Part shown: piece after piece, positions 1 through 18,733 of the stretch
Layout: each line of letters opens with the position of its first letter
Position numbering within the stretch: position 1 is the first letter of the stretch
NCBI GenBank assembly: GCA_040954595.2
Contig: CM082578.2
Coordinates: forward strand, 8,990,001 to 9,054,000
Length of the DNA: 64,000 bases
Origin: Balanoglossus misakiensis
Lineage: Eukaryota > Hemichordata
Direction: 5' to 3'
Position numbers and translations under genes: made by a program
The notes under the pieces: generated by a model
What the model was told of the DNA's origin: nothing
The model's input: the letters and a program-made list of their open reading frames with translations, nothing else
Database searches by the model: none

Positions 1-185
1 GGTCAAAACAACAAGAAACCAACGTGGGTATGACATTAACGGGCAGTCATGTTATAGCTTGTGTGTGTGTTTGACATGATTTACATATTGAGGCGAAACA
101 TAGTTTTTCAATGAAGTGTCCGCTCAAAAAAATATAAATGCGGTTGTGGATGTGCGTAGTTGATATGCTGTTTTCTCACACTGCA

Positions 186-1970
<1,785 letters not shown>

Positions 1971-2149
1971 ACTCAAAACAACACAGTTATTCATTTATCT
2001 GTATCATTCCTGTCATTATTGAAGTAATTATGTATAATTCACGCAATATGTATGCTTGAAAATTGATTACGATAAAATAACAATCCTCCTGAAAAGCAGT
2101 GTGTCATTAATTTTACCTGGCGTGATAGCAAGGTAATGCCATCGCCCCC

Positions 2150-2151
<2 letters not shown>

Positions 2152-2222
<71 letters not shown>
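2152..2222. repeat. (TG)n dinucleotide microsatellite
   Basis: About 35 uninterrupted TG units, about 180 bases after the stop codon of the first CTHRC1-like gene. Open frames across it are artefacts of the repeat. Confidence 0.97.
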
Positions 2223-2225
<3 letters not shown>

Positions 2226-2823
2226 GAAATGGTTAGTTTTTGGTGACAGCGGGCAGCGAATTAAGCAACCTATAAACAAAAGAAAATTCGACGTCATGCA
2301 GTCCTACGAGGATAGTGTCAAGACTCTGTGCTAAGGCGACTCACTCTGCCGGCTCCATAGACCCCCAACAATGATGTAAACAAAAACAAAACGAACTCGG
2401 CAAATCGATCTTCCGCAAATGTTCGAAAAGAATACCGCTATTCTAAGGACAACGAACTTAATTTCGTTGAGATTTATTTTCCTTCCTTTGAGTATCATTT
2501 AAATATTTGGTAAAACTGAACTCTATTGTGTAAAAAGAAAGAACGCCTCAAACTTCCTATTCTTGAGGGCGTAGTTATCTGGTTATAACTCATGATATGC
2601 TAACATACACATAAATTCGACGGGTCTTTAAATATTGACTTCAATTCTCAAAGATATTCTAAAACTTCCATGTTGTCGTGCTAATATGAAAAGGCCCAGG
2701 ATAGTTCAAGACACTCGGAGTTGAACGCCGTCCGATATTTCTCATGGCCTGATCACGTGATTAATGAGATGCGTGACGTCCTCACTCTGCAAAGGTCTTG
2801 TGTCTGCGATAGTTATTCCCACT

Positions 2824-5020
<2,197 letters not shown>

Positions 5021-5435
5021 ATATGACAGGATCGCCGTCTTCTCTCTCGGTGCACGGCCGATACACGCCAGAGCGCATTTGCATGAGTGTGGTAGAAGAA
5101 AGTAGTTTGTTTGATTTTTCTTATCGTCTACTCTTTTCATTTCATGGTGTGTTTGTGTTTGTGCTTTTTGTCTGCAGCACAAGCTTACATGCATAGCAGT
5201 TGTAGACTTGACGCGACTAGCTTTCCATCATATACATGTACATGTAATCTTATGTTGTTTATTTGGAAGCGACTTCTGACAAGACAAATTTAACCTTGTA
5301 AACTGCATAATAAAAAAGTGTATGAACGCAACAGGTTCAGTTTTATGGTTAATCTGTTGTGTTTGGTCAAAGCAACAGACAGTCTCTCCAGTGGCCATAC
5401 CTGCGCATACAGTGTAACATTTCAGATTGGTGACT

Positions 5436-5463
5436 TGACGTCATGTGAACCCTTTTATAAAAA
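5436..5463 (+). promoter_or_regulatory. candidate core promoter: CRE plus TATA box
   Basis: A full CRE palindrome TGACGTCA (5436-5443) sits just before a TATA-like TTTTATAAAA (5454-5463). They lie about 185-210 bases upstream of the start codon of the third CTHRC1-like gene, leaving room for a 5' UTR of roughly 150 bases. Motif match only; no transcript data. Confidence 0.4.
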
Positions 5464-5646
5464 AAAATATCTCGCGATTGCGCATGTTGAAAACAAACAA
5501 GTTTTCCTCGTGTTGACCTGCGCGTGCGCTCACCGCGCCAAGCTGTGGAAATTTAAGACATCGGTGTGACGTGACCACGGGAGTGTCCTGACAACGCCAA
5601 TAATTTTTGCTGTTGATGTTGGTTATATCCACAACTCTGTACAACA

Positions 5647-8221
<2,575 letters not shown>

Positions 8222-8764
8222 GCGACCGGAGCGTCCATGCAGGAGATATCACGCGCTCTGTCAGATGACGTCTCTGCCTCTTCATACGTATTGCTGACGT
8301 CATGATATTACATGTTTTCTTTTAATTCAGTGCATTCCATTTCATTTCGAATCAATTTATTCAAATCTTCTTCTTCATCCCCGAATTGAGCAAATTTAAA
8401 TGGTATTGTGTGTCGTGTCTGTGCAAGTACTAGTTCACCAAACCATAGTAACCAAACACACACTCACTCATGAGAATCAAGAAACACAATATGCAGAAAC
8501 AGCACTAATAACTTAACACATAATTTAATATCCACATTGTGGTTGAAAATAAAAAAAGAAAGTTCGCCCAGGCACTTAAAGACTCCAATAATTAGAATAA
8601 TACGTGAACTATACAAGATAAGATTGAGTTAGTGTTTTTGAGCACCTGTCCTGTTGATTGTAAAACGTAACAGTGATTTCTTTGTGGCACACCGTTTTTT
8701 TAGGACCAATCACAATTGCAACAATTTTGTCCTGTGAATGTGAATTTTTGACTAATAGATTTTG

Positions 8765-8837
8765 CAACCAACCAACTAACCAACCAACCAACCAACCAAC
8801 CAACCAACCAACCAACCAACCAACCAACCAACCAACA
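8765..8837. repeat. (CCAA)n microsatellite
   Basis: About 18 units of CCAA with one early variant. Frames reading PTNQ or VGWL repeats through it are artefacts. Confidence 0.96.
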
Positions 8838-9243
8838 AACGAAGGACAATGTTAAAACGCTTTCAATGCCAACAAATAAAATATGTTCATGTGTATTACC
8901 ATTACTAAACTTCGTATGAACATTGGGAAACTTATAAAGTGCACTCCCGTGTCTATCCATATTATTTGTACAAATCTTTACCAGTTATCGCACGTGCCCA
9001 ATAACACAACTGATATCAATATATGCATCTAAAGTTTGATTTCTTTGCCGAATCGGAAGAGTTCAATTTGGAGATTTCATACCCTGATACAATACCCAGA
9101 GTTTGCATTTTAAACGTCAGATGTGAGAAAAACACGTGTAATGACATGTCGAGAGTCATAAACTTGTAAAAATTCCCGGTAATGACGACCGGATTGGAAA
9201 GAAATAGTCAATTGTCAACTCTGAAGAAAGAACGTGTGAAATA

Positions 9244-9266
9244 CCCCCCCCCCCCCCCCCCCCCCC
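9244..9266. repeat. poly-C tract, 23 bases
   Basis: Uninterrupted run of 23 C. A second run of 17 C is at 10841-10857. Confidence 0.95.
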
Positions 9267-10121
9267 AATATCCGGGACGGAAGACAACACACTGTTTGCT
9301 ATGATCAATTTTCAGCCTCCGGTAAAGTGTGAAGTGTCCCTCAACTCAAATTTGTTCACATACCTCATGAAAGAAGCCCTGAATTTTAGTTTGTGCCTGG
9401 ACCGACGAACTACCGAGATATAATTATTATCTGTGACAGTTGTCTGAAATTAACAACGGCTACATTTAGTAGAATAAGTAAATCATTGGTTCGGACACAC
9501 CTTCACACGGGGGGGGGGGACTATTGAGGGGCTGTGGTTACAGGTGTACATCTGGGGCAGCTCTCACCCTTAGACGTGGGACCGTGCTTGGCAAAAGACT
9601 CTGATAATCTTATAAAATGGGTAATGGTTACATACAGAGAGTCCCTAGTGACTGTTGGTCAAACTATACCGCGTACGGCACTCGTTATGCGGTATTTGTT
9701 AACCTTGCGGTGCGCCCTTATCATGCTCGACCTGCAGCCGAGGTTAAAAGTGAAAGAGTCCATTAAAATAAGATTCAGACAGTCCTGCCAATCTGATTTG
9801 CTGTCCCCTCGTGACGCGTCACCAGTTTTCATTGTCGAACAATGGCAACCAGTGGTCGACAATGGACAGCGCCGCCCACTGCTAACACCAAACCCATGCA
9901 AATGAGAGGTCTCGACCCGTTTATACAGGTATTGAAATAGAAAGCTGTTGTGGCGTCCTCGCTCTTCAAGCAACGTTAAGCCAAGGACAGTTGATCGTAC
10001 GAATGACGTCTTAACCCAAGTTTGAGATCAAGGTGAAGTAAGTATGCTCAGTATCACTGCACCTGCATTTCAATAAGTGCTATACCTGTCTATGTTGACT
10101 AGTTACCTTCGCGGCTTGCAG

Positions 10122-10243
10122 AAGAAGATAATGGTGAATGCATCGACCTGGTGGGGAGACGTGACCCACTAGTGCCACCTTATACTTTCAACGACAACAA
10201 TGTTACTTGGCGCCCTATTGAGAGACGCACCTTTTCAGCGCAG
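10122..10243 (+). other. orphan exon candidate upstream of the SLC10 gene
   Basis: A 122-base stretch opens after TTGCAG and ends at CAG|GTAAAA. Only one frame is open through it; it starts in phase 1 and ends in phase 0, reading EEDNGECIDLVGRRDPLVPP and onward for about 40 residues. It could splice in frame to the first SLC10 exon, which reads ITMADV after its acceptor, giving an extended N-terminus or simply 5' sequence. No matching first exon was found, and I do not recognise the peptide. Confidence 0.3.
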
Positions 10244-11421
10244 GTAAAATTGGGTCGCCCTGTCTGTTGTACTTAATGAAACCAAAGAAATTTGACGTAA
10301 AGCAAAAGAGCCAGTAGAGATTGATAAAAAATATAGACCAAGTGTTTACTTTTTCAAAAAGGTCGCGCGGAATGGAGAAGTGGTGGCGGTGTCAGGTCAC
10401 AAAAAGTCCTCTGACTTGCATGATTGCTCGTGAGCTATGGGAATTATGCTTTCCCGCTTTACAATTGCCTATTGCATTGTCTTCCAAAAAAATTCGAGTG
10501 TTGCCTTCAACAATATGTATACGAGGTTACAAGCTACTTTTTTTTTCTTTTCATCTGAAATATATCCCCTCGCCGTATAAATTACCCCGACTGTTATTTA
10601 CCTAAATGTCAAACTAGTACTGTAAAGGCCGCGACTGTCGTTTTAAATATTTTGCGTTTGTCAGTTTTACGAGCTCGAGGTGACATCTCAAATACCTGCG
10701 ACGTGCATGAAGTGACCCATATCCGTCGGACTATAGTGTCTTTCAAATGTTCAAGGTTGGAGACTATTTGCATTTTGACACCGCCAGTTTGACTGCCCAC
10801 AGTAACGCAGCTTCGCTATATAAAATTTCAATGCTCTTTGCCCCCCCCCCCCCCCCCGCATTGTACTAAACTGTACGGATCTTCCAAGAACGGGAAATAC
10901 TGCATGCATAAAAACACAGCCAGTTATGGGTGAAGACCTGTGGTTTGGTCAACTAAGGGCAGCAACAACAACAACAATGACGACGACGATGACAACAGGA
11001 ATAAAAACAAAAGCAATAATAACGAATTATATAATTATCATAACCGGAAAAATAATGGGTTAGATTAATTGTAGCGAAAATTTCACTTCAGGTGTATTTT
11101 GGTCGTGACGAAAAATTGTGGGAATAAATTTGCAAATACACATTTAAGAAGGGCTTGAAATAAGTAAATATGGTGTTTATTTTTCTAATGTGCATGCGCG
11201 AACGGTGAATTACCTTCCAAGTAGAATCCCATATTTGAAGAGTTGTTGTATATGATGGGGACTGTTGTTATTGCGAACAAACGATTCCCAAATGGGCGCA
11301 ATTCATGAAACCCATCCATGGAAGACCTCGTATCACACTTCAATCAGCAAACACCACCATTGAACAACAGTTGAATTTCTTAATAATTTTTTTTTCTATC
11401 ATCCTCTTTCCATAGATAACC

Positions 11422-14400
11422 ATGGCGGATGTAACCACGGGGGTGACGCCCAACTGGACGACTGAGAACAGTTCGCTGGACGCATCGCCGCCGGGCATGG
11501 ATCCCTACAAGAAGAGACTGCTCGCAGCGAACCAGGCGTGCATCACCATAGCCCTGATCACAATCATGATCGGCATGGGATGCACTATGACTCTCAAGGA
11601 AATATGGAAGAATCTGAGACGGCCATCCGGGATAGTCATCGGTGTAGCCTGCCAGTTTGTCCTGATGCCTTTCCTCGGTTGGACCATCGCGCAGCTCTTC
11701 CAACTGTCGCCGGGTCTGGCTCTGGGAACACTCGCCATTGCCACGTGTCCCGGGGGCACACTGTCCAACATATTTACCTTCTGGACGGACGGGGACACGT
11801 GTCTAAGGTAACTAAGTAAATTTGATCTACGGTGGAAGCTGCCACACGCGGGGCAGGGTTAATTACTATTTTCGAAACACCTGACGTCACTTCCTGGTTC
11901 TTTTTTGCCGGAAGATCAAATACTGGTATCTTTCTTTCACGTACTCGACTTTGTTCTGCAGTAGTCTGTTGTCCCTATAATGTGACTAATTCTGCCATGG
12001 GTCTCCTTGCAGTGTCTGCATGACGACGTGTTCCACCATCATTGGTATTGCGATGATGCCGCTGAACCTGTTCATCTACAGTCGCACCTGGGCGGAGGCC
12101 GCCGCCATCATTCCCTACGTGGATATCATCATCGCACTGGTCATAATCCTTTTCCCAGCCGCCCTGGGAATGCTTATTCATTGGAAGTTAAACAAGTGGG
12201 CCGATTTAATCGCTAAAGTGAGTGTATACAGTAAGATGGCTGTTTTTTATACGAGCATGGCCTCACCCTTATTCCAACTTGAATTTGTAATTATTTCTAC
12301 AAGTTTAGGGTGTTCAAAGAGTTATATGATTACATGTAAAACATAGCACAAGTGGATTTTCTGTACAATCATCGGGTTTATAATTAAGTGATAAAGACAC
12401 ATTAACCATTGGGGTATATATTGATAAATGTTTAAATTAGCGGCATCTTTCATGGCCCAATTCACATACCTAGCTAAATTATCTAAAATAATAGCCACAA
12501 AGTCGTACGTGTGCAGTACAACCATGTACCGTGGTTCTTTATTGTCTTGAAAGAAAAGTCCAAGTGAACTTACCGACTTATAATGTGTATTCAGAAAATA
12601 AAGCCTGAAATTATTCTTCATGACCAAAAATGCTGCTTGTTTGAAATTTTGTTGAAATCCAACCTATTATTATTTATTATTTTTATATAATTCTTTATTT
12701 AATTCATATTATCATTATTATTATTGCACAGATATGCAGTGTGGTTGCTGTGTGTTTTATCTTCATCGTCCTCATTCTGGTCGCCGTAGCCAACCCAAAA
12801 CTCTATTTGTCATCGTGGAAACCTTATATGGTCGCCTTTATTTACCCACTCTGCTCGTTCGGATCCGGCTACCTGGTGCCACATCTGTTTCGCATGCCAC
12901 CGGCCCAGGCGCGCACCGTGGCGTTCGAGACCGGCGTTCAAAACGGCGCCTTGGCCCTGACCATCATCAATCTGCTGATGGTGCGCGGCATCGGCGATCC
13001 GGAAATGGCCGTGGTCCCGACGCTCCACACGTTGTTCGTCGTTACCGAGGGCCTGTTCCTCGTGGGCGTCTACAAGCTCTACGTCCGACACCGCAAACCG
13101 AAGAAAGAGGCGTACACAGCGGAGACGAAGACGGACGACAAAGTCAAAGTTGCAGACGGCGGAGACGACGAATGGACCTGGACAGGCGAGCGACGTCATA
13201 ACGGCGGCATCGCTAATCCAGCGCTCGACTACGGTAATGAGATGACACCCGTGCCCGATGGTCATTCCTCGGACCACGTGCACGTCATCCCAGAAAACAG
13301 GGACGGGGCGGACGACCGGGGAGGCCCGCCGTACGGAGACAGACGAAATGAACGGAACAATTCAGTGCCGTTGTATGCTAGCCTGAATATGAGAAACTGG
13401 TCAGCAGGTCTTGGAAATCGCGAGGAGCCTATATCACCACCCGTTCACGATGGTTCTCCCAGATACGTTCCGAACCAGAGAAACCATGCCGGCGACTACG
13501 TACCAATCGCTCGTTCACGCGGCAACGTCATACGCGATAACGACAATGTGCATTTAACAGACTACCGACCAAATACCAGCCCCAGATATGCAGAACCATT
13601 CCAGCAAGACCGGAGCCCAAGAAGACCGGTGTATGAAATTCAGGGAGTGAATGGGTCTCCTCCCCAGGTGAATTCGAGATACGAGCGCCAAGACAGGCGA
13701 GGAAACCGAGACCCTCGGCGGAAAAGTTCAGAGCAACAAGAGCCCGCACGTTCATCGGGGTACCGCTACCCCGAAGAGTTGAACCCCGCCAGGATGGACG
13801 AGAGAACCGGCGCTGTTCCGCAGCAACGTTTCGAGGATACAGCGTTCAAGTTTCCTCCCGCCACCGAACCGCGCCCCGACATCTACGCGCACGAAGTGAA
13901 TCGCGATGGGAGAGACGCTCGGGGCAAGAGGTTTCCGCCGTACGGGGAGACAAGACGACGCGACGGGGAGTATGCCAGTCAGCCCGGGTCAGCTCAGAGC
14001 CAACCCGGCGAACCGGAAGGCTATCCCAGCAACTTGCGATACCAAGAGGACGATCGCGAACCATTCACGGTCCCCAGGCGCTCGCGTTCGGCGTCACATC
14101 CCCGACGTCACCACCGTAGCCCCGCGCACTCGGGTGATGACGGAGGCTATGCACCGCAAAGAGGACGAGGCTACGATGATGACAGGTACCGCCGTGTCAG
14201 CGAACAACCCGACGGGATAGAGGACTACGACAGGAGACCCCCCAGCTACTGGGAAGTGCAGAATGAACCCCCGTATGCCAACCGACGGGAAAGACAAAAC
14301 GAAGGAAATCGCTACCGTGACGAACAAAGTGGAGAACAGCCCCGCGGTCAGTCCTTCAACAGGTTGCCATCGCTACCATCAAACATCCTACAAAATGACG

Positions 14401-14438
14401 ATACTGACACCTTCTACCCGAGAAACTATGATTACTGA
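11422..14438 (+). CDS. SLC10 family sodium/bile acid cotransporter-like, copy 1, long tail
   Basis: Exons 11422-11807, 12013-12217 and 12732-14438 join to 765 aa. The start ATG has a good context (accATGG) and is followed by two N-glycosylation sites (NWT at 11, NSS at 16), as expected for an extracellular N-terminus. The transporter core spans about residues 35-315: GMGCTM, CPGGTLSN (109-116), SVCMTTCST at the first junction, and FETGVQN with the conserved Glu263 and Gln267 that belong to the sodium/substrate site in ASBT-type proteins. It should import an organic anion such as a bile acid or steroid sulfate with sodium at the plasma membrane; the real substrate cannot be told. After LYVRHRKPKKE comes a hydrophilic tail of about 450 residues, far longer than in ASBT (about 348 aa in all), with a PPSY motif at 700-703. 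AATAAA lies at 15004-15009. Confidence 0.9.
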
Positions 14439-17400
14439 TAAGTAAAGCTGATGTAGCTCTTGAAGACTCTTTCATTAACAAACCAACTCGACTGGCACCG
14501 TTTTGCCTAGCTTTTCTCGTAGTCTATTGTCGTTTATGGTTATCGGGTTCTTTTTTGGTTACAATTATCATAAGACTTAACGTGTATGTGCTTTCCCCAG
14601 ACAACTTTGTTTTGACTCTTCCATATATTCCAGAGACACTTTCTGTAACTTCTGGCTATTTTTAAAATGAGTTTTGCTTGGTATCAGGCATAGTTTCCGT
14701 TTTCACAAAATGCACAGTTATCTTCTTGCCAAAGATTGTTATTATTGACAAATGTATTCAAGTACGGACTTGAATACAATTCTAACATAGACAATATAGA
14801 GTACTGTCTATGATTCTAACAACAATGGGCTTTATTGAGAAGATAAATACATGTCCTAGAAATTTGATCTTGCTACTCTAGGGAGCCGGGCAAGAAACCA
14901 TGGTTGATTGATGGAGCAAAAATATATACTAGACTAGTAAACAATTTCAAAAAGATACAGACAGTGGTTTTAATGTATAGAACCCCATGAACTAATTTTG
15001 TGGAATAAAATGTATATGGTTAAAAGGCGTGACCGACTCGTCTTAAAAAGCAATTATTGGTGTTCTTGTTCGGCTTGGTCACCGTACCCTATGAAAAAAA
15101 TAGGAAAAGGGTGTTCAAATGCCCCAAAAGCGTCATATATTTTCTAAACACCTTCTCTGAATATTGTCAGTTTTCAGATTTCTGCGCATGTCGTGCCCTA
15201 ATGCTATCGACAACACTGCATCGTTGAAAGTGATAACCTCGCATTGCCTTTGGGTAATCCCTTAGATGCATGCAAGAGTTTCCTGTGCGCGTGCAAAACT
15301 TGGTGGTCAAGGCTTTCCATGCGAGGCCTTCAATACCTGGCCTTGATAGTGAAGTACCCAGCAGGCATCTCTCCTATCCTCTACTACATGTACCTAGATA
15401 TGCAAATGACATCTCACGAAACCAGCATAACTACCGATCCAGCCGCCATAATATTGACGTGCTGTATCATACTACGGCCACTCCACAATCACACATCTAT
15501 TGCTGTGACGAGCACGGGCTCTGTGGTCAACACAAACAGTCACCATATGGCAGGAGTAGCTAGTTCACTGATGAATGTCTTGAATTGCACTGACCCCAAT
15601 CTAATACATGAACATATAGTACAGCTATAGATATACATATAGCCGCCCAGGCATTTTTCTGTTGGCAGCCATTTTGATTTTAAAATAGCTTCTCTCATCA
15701 CGTTTCGAATTCCCGGACCGACCAATTTCTAGCCGGGCAGAAACGGGTGAGCTCGGAACTCAGGCTCGGATTCAGGAAAGATAGGTCCGGAAGTGGGGGA
15801 GTATGGGTATTAACCATGAGGCTAGCTAGTCCTTCAGCAGCAGAGAGCAGTCCACCGCGACGAGAATTGGCCTACCATTGTTATGCAAATGCCAGACTTA
15901 ATAGCATCCAGTATACCAACAGCCGGCTTTGTGCAGAGGGAAAGTGATTACACACATTGTCAACGCAATGTGGCCTACACGTCTTTGAGCAGCGCCGGGC
16001 GCACCCTGATCACCTCTGCCTCATTGATATCCTTGCCCGACAAGCATTTTCAACAGAAACACTTGCAGAATGGGAGCAGTACTGTAAAGGGGAAATCGTC
16101 TCACAGGTAAGTTGTCAACACACAGATACAGAATGTGATAGACTCGGATAATGTATGAATGGCGCAGGGTCTCACCCTTTCTGTGTTCTCACACCCAGTA
16201 CTCAATGTCACGGAATTTTAACTGACACCACTCGACCCGCCGAGCATATACGGTCACTCCTGTGTTTTTTAAAAACAGAAATCCCAGGCGATATTATAAT
16301 TAATCAGTGAACCCGACAACGACTTCATATTATTGACCTATTTTGATCGGCCGCGTTGTTGGAAATTTGCATGGCATTCTCGTGAAACCTGCTCTGCCGC
16401 GCCGGCCGCGCCGCTCCACACCCAAACCAACAACCCGCCTGGTCACATGTCCCTGACTGACGGTGCGCACACCGCCGGAGACCCCGGTTAACCCCTGTGG
16501 ACACTGAATTCCCTTTTGATCATACATGTATTTCGATCAATATTGCACCTGGGCATATGAACCTTTCACGGCAGTTAGGTCAGTTGTACACTGCCAGCAG
16601 GTGGTTTCCCGTTCACCGCCGTTCGTTCATGCCACACCGTACCGTAAATTATACGGCCGTAGACGTATGCATGTATGCATAGTTTAAATGGTTTAATTAA
16701 CAAACGTGAACACCGTACAATAACACGCAAAAGCCAAGCCGTGGTAGAAAAAAAAACATCACGAGGTGTAAATATGACGTGCTGGGAAGATGTCTCGAAA
16801 ACGATATATTGTATGGGGATTTACCCTGTTTCATGTTTTATAATATTCTAAGCTGAGGAGTCGGACCGTGAGAACACTCATCGGAGTGTGACTTGTTGCT
16901 TCGGGCATGGAAAAGCAACTCTTTGTCTTTTGTTTAACACCGTCATTGAAGTAATTCCAATACAATTAATTGACCCAGGTGAATGCCCGAGTGATGACAT
17001 AATGCTCGGGGCTTTGAGAAAAGAGAGAGAGCGGTCTCCGAAACTCAGGAAGTTCGTGTATTATTTTTTACGTGGGTGCCTTCCACCCGCACACGCGGAT
17101 AGCAAAAATCTGACGAGGGGTTGAAACGCCGCGGCGCTTTAATCAGCCGCAATACAAATGCTTTCATAAAGGAAAAGTACTCCCGACTGCTAAAGCCTGT
17201 GTGTCTGCTGTTGGGTAGCTTGCGTCGACGTTTCTCCTTCGCCCGTGCAGAACGGCGAATGAATATTAGGCAATTGAGAGAGGGTCACATTTTGGTGTGA
17301 CACCGCAACAGGTCAATGACCCGTGATTCAGGGTCTGATAATGCCTAAATAAAGAGGTGAGAAAAGCGAATCTGATATATTGTTTCTAGAAAAAGACAGC

Positions 17401-18733
17401 TACGGGCTACAGCCACTGGATCTATTTTTGCTTCTTCAGAAATGCCCTGGGAATTACGCGTATATAGGTCATATCTATTTTAATACAAAAATTATTGTCG
17501 CCTGTATAAAACCAACACAGGGAACATATATCAAACAGTTGTGTCTGATTTCCTAGTGGTTCAAACGAAAAATTCAATGTTTAGTTATTTTGTTGATCGG
17601 TAACCGATATATTTCTCCGACATTAGATATTTCTTTGCTGGCTTTTGCATCAACTTTGTTTCCCTTTGACTCTTGTTCGTTTTTTTCAGGACTTAATGCC
17701 TTGTAGACGTATTGCGTGTCTTATTTTAGGACCCATAAAGAAATAAAGGTAAGTTAAAACCGAATCCCTGGGAAATGACGAGAGGAGAATAATACTATAT
17801 CCATAATTAATATGGCACCAACTAACACGTTATGCTGCCTGATTGAAGGTATTTCTTACAAGAAATATCAAAACCCCCTGTCCCCGTCTGTTTACTAACG
17901 AACAGTCAACACTTAATAGTTCATTACAGGCTATAAAACGAGGAGGGATTTATAAATGTGCGAAGGAGGGTTCTAAATTGAAAACTTTGCATGTGGTACA
18001 ATGGAATGACTATAAAACGCTGTGACCCGCCTGCCACTCATTGTTCAATGTCTGCGAATGTAATCCGCCATAATAATTACGGTCGCCGTCTTTTGTCGTT
18101 TGGAGTTTTACGTGTAACCCTTCCCAATTTTAGATGATTTGCCAGTTAACGTTGTCGCTCGTGGTTTCTGCTTTTGAAAATTCGTTGATTTTCGCGTAAG
18201 TCGTTACTTACACACACCTTTCCGACATCAGTTCTAACATAGTACCCATAACAACCTTTCTAATATCATTGTCTCGACCCCTGAGCAGATCTTAACCCTT
18301 CATGTGTCTGCGGGGAGTGTGCTGTAATACTGGGAATATGCATATTTTGTGCTAAGGAAACGGCGTTGTTTTAACCGTAGACAGTAATCTATGTTTTAAC
18401 TAGATTTCGAAATTACTACTGTGATGTCCAAGTAATCTCTACAGCCTTCTCGGCTCTATAACCCCACTAGGTTGGAAGTGCACCACGTTCTTTTTTCTGA
18501 AATAAATCTAAAATAATATTTGAAACCCTTCAAGTTCGTGACTAGTAATCACATGTCAAAGGTTACCTAAATTCATATACACATACTTGTAATTATTAGC
18601 CCCTACTGAGGTGCCAATTACAAGTATTTTCTAATAACACGGTGGTTACATAAATAACTTTAAAGCGGACTCATAATATGACGCATATTTTGTCTGTCGA
18701 CAGGCGTTCATCGTTGCAGCAACTCTTGGTGCC
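14439..18733. other. spacer between the two SLC10 genes
   Basis: Contains the likely 3' UTR of the first gene, with two perfect hairpins at 14753-14812 and AATAAA at 15004. Open frames at 15244-15630, 16888-17124 and 17843-18025 match no family I know. A frame at 15957-16110 ending at CAG|GTAAGT is a possible exon or retroelement scrap. An acceptor-like CGACAG directly before 18703 suggests a 5' UTR exon for the second SLC10 gene somewhere in this spacer. Confidence 0.5.
14753..14812 (+). other. two adjacent perfect hairpins in a likely 3' UTR
   Basis: Stem 1: TGTATTCAAGT (14753-14763) pairs with 14768-14778 around an ACGG loop, 11 of 11. Stem 2: CATAGACA (14787-14794) pairs with 14805-14812, 8 of 8. 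Both fall between the SLC10 stop codon and its AATAAA. Confidence 0.6.

Larger units (their letters stand above)
8222..10121. other. spacer between CTHRC1-like array and SLC10 genes
   Basis: Holds the 3' UTR of the third CTHRC1-like gene, a (CCAA)n array, a poly-C tract at 9244-9266 and a poly-G tract at 9509-9519. An open frame at 9534-9905 shows no family I recognise and I do not call it a gene. Confidence 0.6.

Noticed and set aside
2067-2297. Frame with poly Thr-His on the - strand
   Set aside because: Produced by the (TG)n dinucleotide repeat.
12734-13283. Long alternative + and - frames over the SLC10 third exon
   Set aside because: GC-rich shadows of the real frame, which continues the transporter motifs.
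15244-15630. 128-codon frame in the SLC10 spacer
   Set aside because: No recognisable domain, no signal of splicing at its ends, composition like translated non-coding DNA.
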